Source of the DNA: Diphasiastrum complanatum
Taxonomy: Eukaryota; Streptophyta; Lycopodiopsida; Lycopodiales; Lycopodiaceae
Assembly (NCBI GenBank): GCA_029204225.1
Contig: CM055108.1
Coordinates: 19,286,279 to 19,350,278, forward strand
Length of the DNA stretch: 64,000 nucleotides
Direction: 5' to 3'
The notes under the pieces were generated by a model. That model was given only the letters and a program-made list of their open reading frames with translations, was not told the origin of the DNA and did not search any database. This document shows positions 33,571 to 46,329 of this stretch, one piece after another. The translations under genes and the position numbers were made by a program. Every line of letters starts with the position of its first letter. Positions within the stretch are counted from its first letter, which is position 1.

Positions 33571-33579
33571 TCCAACACT

Positions 33580-33848
33580 TGGAGTAATTTTGACATTCTC
33601 CCTCTACTTGAGAGCTTGATGTAGCATTCTCTCTCTACCCGAGAGCAAGCCAATTTTATACTTAGTTTTTTCATCCAAAGTTGCTCTCATTGTGTTTGAT
33701 GAATGGTTTGTGATGATGCATGTGTAGCCTACTGTTGCCTCAAATTTTTGAGCTAGTATGCTTGTATATTATGCAAGGTAGATCTATGTGCAATCCCACC
33801 ATCTTAGGAGATCATACACATTGTCCTCACACATGTGAAAAGTACACA
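33580..33848 (+). mobile_element. 5' LTR part of Copia element 2
   Basis: It ends immediately before tggtattagagcc (33849-33861), a one-base variant of the Copia primer site. It shares ctctctctacccgagagc and the ending ccttaggagatcayac...cacatgtgaaa with element 1's LTR. The left boundary is not resolved. Confidence 0.7.
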
Positions 33849-34611
33849 TGGTATTAGAGCCTACCTAAGATTGATTTGTATCTATCAAGTGTGATGAGAT
33901 TTTGGCTTGAAATCTAGTTTTGGAGAGTGTAGTTGCATCTCAATAGCTGTCATAGGAATTTTTGGATCAAGAGGGATATAGATCACATTTATTAGATCCA
34001 TGTTGGGTACTATACGGAATTCACTGCTCAAACCTGCGTGAGATCAGTCAACTTTGACTTGATGATGTATCTCCAAGGTCGTTCCAAAAATCGTGTGTGA
34101 TAGTTTGCCAGAAAGCTAGTGAAGTAACTTGTTTTGCAATTTGTTTCAACTCAATTGGATGTGTCTTATGGAAGTTATAGCCATTTGAATCACGGTGGGT
34201 AGGACACCCAACCTGGTTGGAAACATCAAGTTCGACTCACATATAGCTTGTTTGATTAAAAAAACTCATGTTTTTGCTTGCCAATCTTGACTAAGTGTGA
34301 TCTAAGTGTGATTTTGTGTCCATAACCACATAGATTCATACAAATCAAATAGATTTGAGTCTTTTGTGGTGTCTTTGAGCTCTTCACACTAGAAGAAGGT
34401 GGATCAAAATCTTGTTGTACTTCTTTTTTAAAGTGAATCTAGATCTAGATTGAGTGAGATTGGCATAGCTTTTGAGATTGTACTCTCAAGTTTGTTGCAA
34501 GACCTCAATTTGGTTTTGGTTGGACACCATTATGGAATATTTTATTTAGAAGGAATAAAATTTTTTTCTTTGTTTTTTGGATCCATTACAAGTCAATTTC
34601 TCAAGTAATTA

Positions 34612-35250
34612 TGGCATCTCTTGGAGCAAGGTGAGAGATTAAACTCCTCCAATTATTCTATTTGGAAGGGGAGGATGGAATCAATTTTGATTCTCCAAGA
34701 TGTGATGGATAAGGAAGAGCCTCAAGTACTCCAAGAAGTCCAAAGGTACAAGAAAAGAGCAAAAATGGCCCTTCACTACATCAAGATGAATGTATCCAAT
34801 GAAGTATTGAGAGAGATTAGTACTTGCACTCTTTTAAGGAGGCTTGGGACACCCTCAAAGCCATTTATGAGGCCAAAAACACTTCTAACTTACTCTCTCT
34901 TAGGAATCAAATCTTCCAAACCTATCAAAAGAGTGATGAGAGTGCCTCAAACTTTGTCATGAGATTAAAGGATCTTTATAGAGAGCTTGCATACATAGGA
35001 GACCATCTTAATCAAAGTGAATTAGTCCAACTCATCCTTAATGGATTGAAAGATGAGTTTGACAACATTGTACAATCCTACGCAATCAAGGAGATGCTTC
35101 CAAGTTTGGAGTCACTTCAAAGAGTTCTATTTTCTGAAGAATGTGGGCAAGGGAACAAGCTCTTGAGGTGGAGAGGACGAAGCCTTATTCACCAAGGACA
35201 AGCCAAAGGGGAGGAGAGAAGGACAACAACAATATTTCAAGAATGACAAG
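34612..35250 (+). pseudogene. Copia gag, element 2
   Basis: ATG 34612 runs only seven codons to a TGA. In the shifted frames the homologue of element 1's gag is clear: LNSSNYSIWKGRMESILI, YKKRAKMALHYIKMNVSNEV, then after a frameshift near 34824 SFKEAWDTLKAIYEAKN and SDESASNFVMRLKDLYRELA, then QSELVQLILNGLKDEFDNIV. Unlike element 1, the stretch around IGDHLNQSELVQ is in one frame, so the breaks differ between the copies. A short deletion is visible next to DVMDKEEP compared with element 1. Confidence 0.9.
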
Positions 35251-35289
35251 AACAAAGACAAAGCCAAGGATGGAGATAAAGACCATTCA

Positions 35290-35886
35290 TCTCAAGCTTC
35301 AACATCTAAAGGGAAAAAGAAGAAGATCAAGTGCTTCTTTTGTGGCAAGAAAGGCCACTATGACTCTAATTTCTTCAAAAAGAAGAATCAATTCAAGCAA
35401 GCTAACCTCACTAATGAAAAAGAGAGTGATGCTATCGAGAGTGATAGGGAGAATTCACTTATGATGTCTAGTTTTTCTTCCTCTTCTTTCAAGAATGATG
35501 AATTGTGGTGGATTGATAGTGGAGCTAGTTCCCATATGTCTAGTTCCAAGAATTCATTTTCTAGTATCAAGCCTTATGAGGGTGCTAAAAAGTCTATCTA
35601 TATTGCAAATGATGTTGAGTGTAGAATTGAAGTAATAGAAAGTATCCCTTTGGATGTACCATCATCAAAAGTTTTGTGTCTCAATGATGTGCTTTATGTG
35701 CCAAAACTAACAAAGAATCTCATTAGTGTTGTTCAATTGTTTGTGACAATGGTCTTGATGTCAAATTTGATGTTGACACATGTACAATCAAAAGTGAGGA
35801 TGAGGTGATAGCTAGAGGATCTTAATTTGGTAGATTATACAAACTAGATTCTAGTGAGAGTGTTAACATTTGTGATGTTGCCTATA
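35290..35886 (+). pseudogene. Copia zinc knuckle, protease and pre-integrase, element 2
   Basis: The zinc knuckle reads CFFCGKKGHYDSNF: the last Cys of CCHC is Phe. The protease active site is intact (LWWIDSGASSHMSS, near residue 15 of the frame from 35461), followed by LCLNDVLYVPKLTKNLISVV. A frameshift near 35740 leads to DNGLDVKFDVDTCTIKSEDE, then a TAA and GRLYKLDSSESV. Homology to element 1 stops at 35886, where a primer-site-like cggtatcagagcc (35893-35905) begins unrelated sequence. Confidence 0.88.
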
Positions 35887-37555
35887 AGATCACGGTATCA
35901 GAGCCATTCCAAGAAATGAGCAAAATTTGTGATGAATATCTGATCAATAGAGAATAATTACCGACAAGAACATTACATGAAAAATCCTTCCTGCTTTGTG
36001 GTGGCCAAAGATTTTGACTACTACCAAAGGATTCAATGGAGCATGACATTTGACAAGGAACTACACAATCTTCATTTTTCAAAGCAAAAATGCTCAAGTA
36101 GGGAGAGGGTTATGTACTACATGCAATTATCCCATGAGCTTAATAATTGCAATGCTAAATATAGGCATGGAGCTAAATTATATTATAATTAGTCAATCAG
36201 ATAGTTAATAAGCTGGCTTGAACAAACGCACCAAATTTATACATAGGAAGATTGTAATAATGGTTTTAAAGCCCAATTTAACTAAATAAGATCTCAAACT
36301 CATGCTAGAGGCACAAAAGACCACTATAAATAGCTAAGTTCCTACTAAATCTGGAGGCTATTCTACATTTGTCATTTTTGAGTTATCTATGGTCTTCAAA
36401 CTTCTCTTTGAGAGCTTTCTTGATGTGTTTTGTAGTTCATGTGCCTAAAATCATATGAGAGCTTGATCATGCCCTAGAATCAAACCCAGTGTATTGAATG
36501 ATCAATAATGATGAAGAATGCTATCATACTTCCTAATTTTGTGAAGTTTGCTAATTTATTTAGTTTCTTGATTTCTTATTTCGCCATGTTAATTTGATAT
36601 TTAAGAATGGATAAGATGTTTGAATGTTCAAATTGGCACATGACAAACTGTTTACAATAATATTATATGAACACATCATATCGAAAACCAAATGAATCAA
36701 TAAATGAACCTAGAGACATAAACTACATTGATACACATTGTGTGAAATAAAAAATTATCACCGACAATATAAAAGCATATATCATACAATGATATTAACC
36801 ATACTGCTTCTTTGATCACTACTATACAACATTTGGTTCTATTAACTATATAAAAGTACACAATACACAACAACGTTCATCAACAAAATATTTGTCATAA
36901 TCCTTAAACATCTATTGCTTCAACAATGTGATCTTTGTCTAGAACTATTGTCAATTTAATACTCAACATCATCTATATCATTCATGGTTGACAAGTTTTC
37001 AAAATTCGTATAAAAAAAATCCGCATTGTTGTTTTTAGCTTTTAGAATATTTCGTCGACCTCTTGTAGAAGATGTCAAACTAAGCTCCACTCTGGTAAAT
37101 TGCAATTTTTCACACAAAATATTTGTTCTACATGTGATGGCATGACAAATGGTTGATCATTCAGATAATCATCTCTATGTGTTAGCACGACTAACTATAT
37201 GATTCATTTCATTCTTTGTATTTATAAAGTCAATTTTTTTTTTAAGGATTGTAAATTATTTGGTTTCTCGTAAGGGCCATGACTTGTACATGTAATTGAT
37301 AATGACATACAAAAGTTGCTTTGAAGATACTTTTAATGTTTTTTTAATGATATATCTAACAAACTACTCCTTGTAAAGTGTAAGGACTCCAACTAGACAT
37401 TAGAGCTCCTTATCAAAAGCAAACTTTAAAATCCACTTCGCATTCCAAGAGTTGAAGAAAGCATGAAATTATCAATGTTATGTCTTGAATAATACTTGAA
37501 AAAGAAAAGGAAAACTACAATCTTCAACCTTATGCAATCCAACCAAAGGAACAAG
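35887..37555. other. No recognisable gene
   Basis: AT-rich sequence (the 36.5-37.3 kb part especially). The frame at 35977-36192 has no motif. The cggtatcagagcc at 35893 might mark the edge of another Copia insertion, but no gag follows. Confidence 0.4.
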
Positions 37556-37559
37556 ATTT

Positions 37560-37700
37560 TTTGCAGTGGGGTGTATGGGTAGACTTGTTGACTGCCACCG
37601 GAAAGGTGCAAGCTCGAATCCTGACCTCTGTGTAATGACATCTAAGGAGCTTAGCTCTGTAAATGGCATTGCCAAGTTGTATATATGTTGTATATAACAA
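37560..37700 (+). other. Possible SINE-like fragment (box-B-like)
   Basis: gcaagctcgaatcctgacct (37605-37624) resembles an RNA polymerase III box B (GGTTCGANNCC) in a slightly GC-richer stretch, followed after ~60 bp by TTG-rich sequence. No convincing box A was placed at the right distance upstream. Weak evidence. Confidence 0.25.
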
Positions 37701-38133
37701 CTACTAGTTGCTTAATCATGTATGCAAAAAGTACATCATCTTGCAAAGCCATAACTTTACGAAGTACTTTTTAGCTCTTTCCTGACATGTCCTTATTCAT
37801 AATACCTTCAAGGGCTTCAAAAGAGATCCACCTTATATTGATAGAGTCAAACAAAGCTTTTCAAACCCAACAAGGCTTCAGAAATTTTTATTAGCTTTAA
37901 GCTAATAAATAAATATTCATGATCTTAGGACCAGATTAATAGGACAAAAAATTACATAAATCTTCGAAATCCACAAGCCATAACAATAGCACAATAAAGG
38001 TGAGAGAAGATACTTGCATGTCCTCTGTTCAAATAAATCAACATGCCAAAACCACGGAAGTGATATTGTACTAAAACTTTCAACGTTGGTGCGTTTCATT
38101 GACAGCTGAGCCATTGACATTGATATAAACGGG

Positions 38134-38155
38134 GTTGGCTCAGTTGGTTAGCTTG
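38134..38155 (+). other. tRNA-like box A (ttggctcagttggttagc)
   Basis: ttggctcagttggttagc matches the D-arm/box-A pattern TRGCNNAGTNGG. No box B or tRNA fold follows at the right distance, so this is not a tRNA gene. It may be a SINE head fragment. Confidence 0.3.
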
Positions 38156-38159
38156 GCAT

Positions 38160-38587
38160 AGTTTTTTTGGTCCCATATTAATGTAAACAGATTGTCTGGA
38201 TTCTCTGTTTAAATTTGGCGCCTTTCACAATGAAAAACACCTTGAGAGCAATTACATGAAGTTTAAATGGAGCTTCACATCCGATACCTTCAGATTGAAA
38301 GAAAATATGTACAAATTTCAATTTGGCCTTTCCGAATACTTTCTAATACATAATAATAGCCCATTATTTGATACGATTCTATCCCTGTTGTCCAGGAAAT
38401 ACTAAATCTAACAGATGCTTTGGGAGGCCAAGCTATGCTAAAGTTCAGCAAAGTATTGGCCAAAGCTTTCTTGATTCGTTCTTATTTGTGATTTGTTATT
38501 TATAAATATAAGGTGTTGGATTGATATAGCACATATAACAACTCAAAAGGAGTCAAAACCAGGGGTTACTTGCTGTTAGTGGTCGGG
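38160..38587 (-). other. Probable SPS 3' untranslated region
   Basis: Downstream of the SPS stop codon (TGA 38590-38588) the minus strand is non-coding. It carries AATAA-type sequence around 38470-38510, which could serve as polyadenylation signal. The exact end cannot be seen. Confidence 0.4.
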
Positions 38588-41500
38588 TCAGCCCAATTTC
38601 CTTAAAGCTTCAAGAATGGAATCAGAGCCAAAAACACCTTCCGTAGAAACAATGTTTGGACTATCCGATGGCACAATGTCCTCTTTCGTGTAGCTTCCAT
38701 TTGATCTAAGCAGGTGCTCTGAGGTGCCTTTAAGTACCCCTTTGAGTATTATTGTCTTGTGAGTACCTGCGAGCAATTCTTCATAGTCCGTGTCTCCAGT
38801 TTCCCCAACAAATACGTACATGTTTGCAACATCCAAGCCCCACCTCACAAACATGTATCTGCAAAATTACATTTTCAAAAGACCACATATCAAACTGCTG
38901 ACAAGACCATGATAAATAAGTATGCTGTTTTCATAGCTATATAATGATCAGTTGCAACTGCTTGAAGATTCATACAACCTAAGGGCTTGAGATCGAGAGG
39001 CTAGCAACGGAATCACGTGTAATTTGGTGCCACTTTGGCAATACATCACATGAGCTCTCAACCCCCGCAGTCTCAATCCATGACGAAGTTCATCCACTTT
39101 TGCTGCCTGTAAGAAAATAGACAGACCTTGATAGCTAAATATTAATGAGGCAGAGTTTGTACCTGAGTCACTTTAATAGTATGAAAATCAAACACGTTTT
39201 CACAAAAAACTTGACTGAATTGCTTACTTTTGATGAGATTTTTACTGTGTAGGCCAGACAGTGTGAGTTGGACGTCTGTGGGTCTTCCACAACGAAGCGT
39301 CTATTGTCAGTATCTCCATTGCCATCCTCTACCGATGCCAGACGAGATAATGCTTTCTTCAATCCCTGCCCACCCCAGCGGTAATCTATATGTGTCTCAT
39401 AGTCCGCATCAGAAGAGAGCTGGATATCTTGTCCATTACCATCTTCTGAAGCTGATTGACCTGACGGATAATAAACCTCGCTCCCACTGCTGCATATCAA
39501 AGCATCAAATTCCTGCACTGCTATTCCAGCAGGATTTAACATTGATACTGTCTCAGACACTGTCAATGACGTGGAGAGAACAAATCCTGTTGAGCGACCA
39601 GCAGCTTCCAAACTTACGGCTTTGAAGATTTCGCTTATGATATTTATCGTCTCTTTATTAGAATGCCCCAGAGACACATCATAAGCGTCTACCGCTATCA
39701 CAAAAAGTCTTCTCCTTCTCCGCAGCTGAGGCGGCCTGTTTGCAGAAGTCCCATTGATTGAACCAGCTTTATCATTTGACTCAAATTTTTTTGGCTCATA
39801 ATCGTCTTGTGAACTCGCTCTCCTGCCCAATTTGTGCCTTTCAAATGCTTGCTTCAGCCGTTCACTGTTGCCATTGATATTGCGTAGAAGTGAGCTATTA
39901 ACTGATCCATATCTCTCGCCATCATCAGAGAGCCGAAGTGATATATCTTGTGCATCCCTTAACGAATCTCCCTGAGAGTCAGCATCAAGATCTTCATCGA
40001 CAAAGGAAGTGTTCTGCCACTGGGGCTGTCTCATTCTACACAAAGCAACCCGGGACAGGTATGTCTTGCAATGTGCTGGCCATGAGTACAGATGAATATT
40101 TTTCAAACCGTTACGACGGCACTCCACCCACAAATTACGATCCGCCAGTAGTTTCAGCAAAGCATTGGCAATGGCTTCTTGATTGTGAGGATCTACCAAC
40201 AGTCCATTGCCTAGAGTCTGTTATGACGAGAATCACAACAATAAGCCTAGGAAGATTAGCATAAAAAATGAGGAAACTATATCTCAATTGTAATTAAATC
40301 ATCATCTGTTGCCAGCTGCTCGGATGGAACTCAACAAATCTCTATTCTGGGACTTTATTCTAAGAGCTACAAGGTTTTCAAATAAAGAACTGTGAGAGCG
40401 GTGGTACTTACTCGATGAATGTCAACTGGACCACCATTTTTGGTAGCAACCATAGGCAAACCATGAGCTGCTGCCTGTTCCAGACAGAGGTAAATCACAA
40501 AACATCAACGTGCAATTTAAATCTTAAAATATAGAGCTCGTGTCTTATTATTAAACTAAAGCACCACATACCTCAATCAGTGTCAACCCGAAGGGTTCTA
40601 CCAATGCTGGATTGATAAATACACCCTGGTCAGTCAAAGCAGTTTATGAGGGTAGCTAAGCAGGACAATATTCCAAAAAGTTGAAAGTAATAACAACTGC
40701 CATAACTTTATTGATGTCCTCTCTTACGAAAGCACTCAAAACTTCTCATTTAATCAGATTCTACAGTGGATCACATATATAAGGAAAACATGACACCTGT
40801 CAGTTGTCTCTGTAGAGACGCGCTATTGCTGGAAAAACTACTCAACATGTCAAATGCTTACTGCTCATATTTTAGACATTAAAGATAGACAATTCTCTTT
40901 CTGATGCTTGCAACTTCACCAAAGGATTTTTTATCCAAATATCATAGAGAAAGGAAAGGTTTATACACCTTTGTTTTGGCAGCAAGACGATAGATGTCGG
41001 GTACATCTGACTGCTTGTGATGCTTGGGGTAGGCGACTTGCCCATACAGATCATATTTGTCAATTAACTTCAAAACTGTAGTTAAAACATTTGCATTCCC
41101 TCCGGCCATTTCATCTATGTCATCACGATTGCCCATTACTAAAGTCTGCATTAACAAGAGAGAACCTTCAGTCGTGTGAAGAACTAAGCAAAAACCAATT
41201 TACAGCATGAATCTTATTCAACCTAAGAACTTTTGGCAGATCAGAAAAATTCCAGTTTATAAGATCAATAAAAGCTCATTTGAAAGATGTGCACAATGGA
41301 GGCATACGAATACGCTTACCAAATTTGCTAATTCTCGTAAAGGCCGGCACTCTCCAAAGGCTTTCACCAGCGTAGTCATATTCTTCTTTGGATCTGGACG
41401 AGCCAGTGCTAGAATCATTGGTTTGTGTGGATTCGTGAAAAAGCGCATAATCTGCCAAGCATGGGACAAGTTTAGGCAGACAGTAAGCCAGCCCAGGTGT

Positions 41501-44493
41501 CAGCTAACGTTTGAACACCAATGAGTTTTTAACTGGACACTGATAAAATTTCAATGTCAGTAAACGTTTGATCTCCTAAGAGTCAAGGCAAAAATAAAAT
41601 CAAGTTAAAAATAAAGCTTATATGAAAAACAGGATCAGCAATAGCAAATAACCAAAAAGTTCTCTTCCACTTATGTGGCTGCAAGAGAGTTACAAAATCG
41701 TTAATTAGATTCTAATACAGTAAAGTTGATTGGACTTTCCACTGTTTAGAGACTTGAGTCAACACAAGGATTATACTATGGAACAAACCTACCTCACTCC
41801 AGATAGTAGGCTCAGTTGGTGGAGACATTGGAGACACAAGAGTGCCATCACCATCTGGCTCGCCATCTATCAGCTCAGCAGTATCTTGGACAACAACATT
41901 GCTAAAATCCATTCCAGGGGGTATCACCTGTAAAGAGAATCTCGACGCAATGTGTTAAAGTCCCTTCCAGGGGGGATCAAAGCTGGCATGTGATCTAGAT
42001 TCTTATCCATTTCACCTCTCCAAAAAAATTTGGTAATCGATAGTGAACAAAGACAACTTTGATGCAAGTTTTCTCGTAAGCGATAGAAACGGCATCTTAG
42101 TTTCATCTGAACATGCAAGAGGATGAAATTGTTGCCTCCACAAAAACTTACCACCATGCGAGGCATATATCGACCGTTGCAACTGAGTCCCTGTTTTACT
42201 CTTGCCCTAATTTTTTTCTCAAGTTTGACATCAAAACCATCATATAAACCCCACTGCTCATCAATCTCCTGCCTTGTACTTGTAACCACAAGCTCAGCTG
42301 CATCCAATGACAGCTCTTCTGCTTCTATCCGACGCATAATTTTGTAGGCTGCATTGATATCTTCCTTCGACTGGCGACCCTGTTTCACAAGCTGCTCAAG
42401 CTTATTGCGACCTAGAGAGTGCCCGGTCAAAACCATGGGAACATTCAAAGCACCTGATAGCAATGAAGCAATGTCGCCTGCATCTGCATAATGTCCGTGG
42501 ATTACATGTGGCCATACAGGTTCAGCTCCAGAGGAAATCTGTTCTCCAAGTACCTTTGTCATATTCAGAATGTGGGCTAATGCACCATCAACAAACTCCT
42601 GAATATGTGGCCATAGCAATTCTTTTTGAAGGTACTTATCCCTTGGCCCACAGGGTATTCTCACAATGTATGCACCACCGCTCTCACCTACCTCTTCCTC
42701 ATCACCCTCATAAGAATCTGTAGACAGCATCTCTGTAGGGTCACCATAGCTCCAATCCACCTCAGGTGCTGAAATTTGGCGAGTTAACAGATCTACACGA
42801 TAAACTTCCGGCATCCTAGCCAATGCCCTTGCTAACTCCACAACATATTTCACCTGTCACACGCCACTAGAAAGATTAAACTTCTATCACAAGGGTACAT
42901 TGGCCTACTTAAGAGGATCCAGGTATTGAAACCTTGTAAGTAGAATTTATTCTTGCTCTTCAATTTTGGTGCTGCAAGTCTGAAATGGAGGTGAATGCAA
43001 CCTGGCCCCCTGTATCTGAATCTCGACCAAGTTCCATATTCGTTCCTCGCACCAGGCCATGCAAGCTATGTTGACAAAAAGTTCCAAAATAATGTTAGTT
43101 TGACTTCATAGAATTCAAATTTGTCAGCACATAACATCTCTTGAGATGAATGATTGGAAGATTAGACTGATGAGGGGAGTAAACTCATGAAGAGGCTTGT
43201 TGGTGATATTGTAATTTAGAAACTTTTAAACTGCAGAATCACTAAAAACTGTGAGCTAGCAGTAGAGCATTAATCAAGCTGTAGATGAATAGATCTAAGT
43301 ACCTGATCAGCACAAGGTACAATTTCTTTTGCTTTGGTTGATCCCATGATATTTCCTGCTGAGAAGCTTTTTTTATCACCTTCTTTTCAACTTCCCCATC
43401 TGGTGAAGCCTCTAGAGGTGCAACTGATTTGACTTCTTCTAGCAGATCTTCAAGGTCTTCTGCAGCGTCTTTGTGACCTCTCTCTCGCTCTTTAGTTTGT
43501 CTGGCCACACGATGAGTATTTTCCAGCTCAATCTGTCAAAAAATTTCCACTCATTTCTTTTAAAACGAAGTAGAAGCTTGTTATAGCTCGGTTTAAAGGC
43601 TCCAGCCTTCAAGCGAAGTAACCTACGAAATCCTTAACTTTTTAAGATACTAATTTTTTTTCCATTTGCATACCCAGAACCTTATTCCTTTCTTGGCAGG
43701 CATGATCGAGTATATAGTATATACAATAAAAAGACTAGGAATCTGCAAACTGCATTCTGTTGGTGCTTTTCAATAGTAAGAAGGAATCGAAATGATCCAA
43801 AAAGAACCCAACCAGCTGTGAAATTTGAACCAAGAAGTATTTTCAACTTCACCCGTGTTCTCTTGGAAAAAACATTATTTTCCATTGTACAAACCCTTGA
43901 ACTGATAGTTGCAAGACAGATGATGCCACACACCTGTTTTTTTTTACGTGTTATATGCCAAATCCTCCAACATAAGTTTTCAAGACGAGCACTTCTTTCC
44001 TTTGCATCTCTGGTGGCTGTCGCCTGCAAAAAGAGATTCAAGGCGATAACTATTGGGAAATACTTACACACTAAAGAGGCTCCACACAATCTTCCACTTT
44101 CTATACCTACTTAATGGTGCCATTCATTATCTCTGTTATATCAGGCTGCAGCTGTCTATTCAGATTATTAGATGAGAAAGCATTCCAATCCTTTGGTTTA
44201 CGAACGGCACCTGAAGCCTTAAAGAGTCGAGATTCACTATAATTTGACGTGTAAAATCAAAACTGTCCCGCTCTTTTTCTGAATACAACTCAACATACCT
44301 TCATCCATGTTCGGTGAATGTCTGATTCATCAAAACCACTGACAACCTCTTCAACAAAGTACTTGGTAGCATTAAAGCCTCCGCTCTCCCTGCTTTCTGT
44401 TGGTAATCGTTGGTCGGTGCGAGGATCATCAAAACCAGCGCCAGTATCCAAAATAGCTTCTAAATAACCATTTATCCACTCATTTCCAGCCAT
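38588..44493 (-). CDS. SPS: Sucrose-phosphate synthase, 13 exons, complete (1076 aa)
   Basis: Makes sucrose-6-phosphate from UDP-glucose and fructose-6-phosphate in the cytosol. Exons (minus): 44493-44299, 44023-43934, 43532-43303, 43065-43002, 42853-42152, 41927-41793, 41451-41320, 41145-40969, 40625-40572, 40474-40412, 40217-39228, 39106-38979 and 38858-38588. All junctions are GT-AG and the total is 3231 nt, in frame without stops. The N-terminus [18 protein letters not shown] is the plant SPS start; residues ~60-95 hold [18 protein letters not shown]. The GT-B glycosyltransferase spans ~165-660: [20 protein letters not shown] at ~185, [24 protein letters not shown], and the EX7E motif EPFGLTLIE at 585-593. 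After a basic/Ser linker (~680-780) comes the SPP-like domain from [15 protein letters not shown] (~781), with GDTDYEELL near the end. ATG context gataatATGGCT is good. Introns are 97-401 bp. Confidence 0.97.
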
Positions 44494-45880
44494 ATTATCT
44501 TCCTTCAGCCTCGCTAAGCAAGTGCCAAGTACCGATTCTTAAGAATGATGATGGACTGGCTTTCCGTTCCAACTTTCTGGATGTTGAAGAGTGGAAAGAA
44601 CATTCAGAGTATCCAGACAATGGCGGAATACTAGCATCTGAAAAAGTTCATCCAAAGTATAGTTGAATGGCAATTACCCCTATAACAGAAAAGATCGACG
44701 ATTCCAAGCCATATGCATAAGCGCTCTGGAATGCTAGCAAGCCTAGGAAACGAGGGGAGAAGAGAGCCTAGAAGCAGATACGGACTTTATAATGCGACAA
44801 GTACGGGAGAAATTCATATCAAATTTGTGTAAATTTGAGAACACAAATTTGATAATTTCCACAATGACGGCCCAGGTGACCAAAGCATACGTATCAACAT
44901 ATGATACTGAATCACGAAACTGTTTGAAGCAACACGATATACACATCTATTAAAAAGTGAAGGCTTCAGGAGGCGAAAAGCTGAGGCAGAAAGGGGATAA
45001 ATAAAGGCCAAGGGCAATCGTTGGTGGAGATTGCGATATGGAGTAGTTCAAAAGTAGATAAAGTGCACGCTTTCCATTTGAAGAAAGATGCTTAGAACTT
45101 GAAGATGTGACGTAGATCTACGAAAGTACAAATGTGAAAGAAATCGACTGGAATGGCCTACTAGCGGACGTTATGTCTGAGGGGAGAGCTACCTGCGTAA
45201 ATTGATTGTTATAAACGCACCAGATTTCAAAAGCGGCACCAAAAAATCATGCGGATTAGACATGAAAAGAATATGGTTTTCTGATGACTATAATCCAGCA
45301 GAGTTGTCCCAATCTGTAGGCCATATGATCAGTGAGATTCTAGGGACAAAACATTGCATTCTGAATTGAGGGAAACTCGATTCGAATACCTCGACAATAA
45401 TTGGAAACTTATTGCATCATTCATTTGTGAAAAAGTGGAGCTAGATACAGTTAGATGCCAATGGCATATGCTTCTAGGATTTGTTGAACAGTTCCAGCCA
45501 GGCTCGATGAAGGAACCATATCACATAAGAAAAACCTATATAAGCATGAAGGATAAATATTTCACCGTCGTTACAGTCAAATTCCGTATGCCCCAATCCG
45601 GAAGTGCCAAGGCTGGAGCATCGCATCTCAGCCTCAGCATCAGCATGTAATGAACTGACAAGCACATAATAACAAGCTGACAGATTTTAATGACAGAAAA
45701 TAAAGGTTAAACAAACGAACATTGGAAAATTCGTCCAGAATAGACTTCGTGTCACCACAAAATCGTCGACACTCAGCAAAACTGGATTGGACAATACACA
45801 CAAAGAACGAGAAACATCTAGACCTTTTTCTTCCTTTTCCGAAGCTGCCAAGTGCCAATCCGTGAAAATTGAAACCCCAC
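44494..45880 (-). other. SPS upstream region (leader or intron), no other gene recognised
   Basis: No protein motif in 1.4 kb upstream of the SPS ATG. Plus-strand frames such as 45354-45650 lack family signatures. The stretch may hold a 5' UTR, a leader intron or the proximal promoter. I could not choose between a near start and one beyond 46 kb. Confidence 0.4.
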
Positions 45881-45887
45881 CTCCTCT

Positions 45888-46025
45888 TCACGCAGACCCC
45901 AGGAGGTGGCGGGCCCGGATTCTCGCCCTCTCACAATCCATCCCTCCCCCCATGGCTTCTTCCATAGCTTCCATCACCAACCTCCCACAAGGATCTTCAA
46001 TTTCTTCCCAAATGGCAGCCATCAT
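45888..46025 (-). CDS. Small 45-aa ORF upstream of SPS, possible leader ORF
   Basis: On the minus strand, two adjacent ATGs (46025 and 46022) open a 45-residue acidic/amphipathic frame, MMAAIWEEIEDPCGRLVMEA and then RARIRARHLLGSA, ending at 45888. The region has higher GC than its surroundings and a TTAAATAG box ~125 bp upstream. It might be an upstream ORF in the SPS leader or a first exon of an unknown gene. I recognise no family. Confidence 0.25.
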   Translation of the reverse strand: MMAAIWEEIEDPCGRLVMEAMEEAMGGGMDCERARIRARHLLGSA

Positions 46026-46144
46026 GGATCGGAGAAGATCTCGAGAGCTTTGCTGATCTGCCAAGAGAGAAGAACGATCAGAAAAAGGGATTGGATTCAA
46101 GAACAAAAACAAATTTGATCAAACCTTCGCAGCCCACAAGATTC

Positions 46145-46160
46145 TTCTATTTAATGGAAT
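46145..46160 (-). promoter_or_regulatory. TATA-like box upstream of the leader ORF
   Basis: On the minus strand cattaaatagaag fits a weak TATA box. It lies ~125 bp before the 45-codon ORF and ~1.65 kb before the SPS start codon. No other promoter signal was seen. Confidence 0.25.
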
Positions 46161-46329
46161 GCTCTGCCCTCAAAGGCTAAGTTGGGACTGAATCTTATTA
46201 TTGTGAGGAGGAAAAGATGGGGATTCCAACCTAGGAATTAGGTAAGAGTGTATTTGTGGCCCAAACAAAAATGGTGGCGAAACAAGTCAATTTTTTTATA
46301 GTTGCAGCTGCTTCACGGCATCCTACTCA

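Noticed and set aside
38134-38155. tRNA gene
   Set aside because: Only a box-A-like segment is present. No anticodon arm, box B or acceptor pairing follows.
45354-45650. 98-codon plus-strand ORF upstream of SPS
   Set aside because: No family motif or splice support, and it lies opposite the probable SPS leader region.
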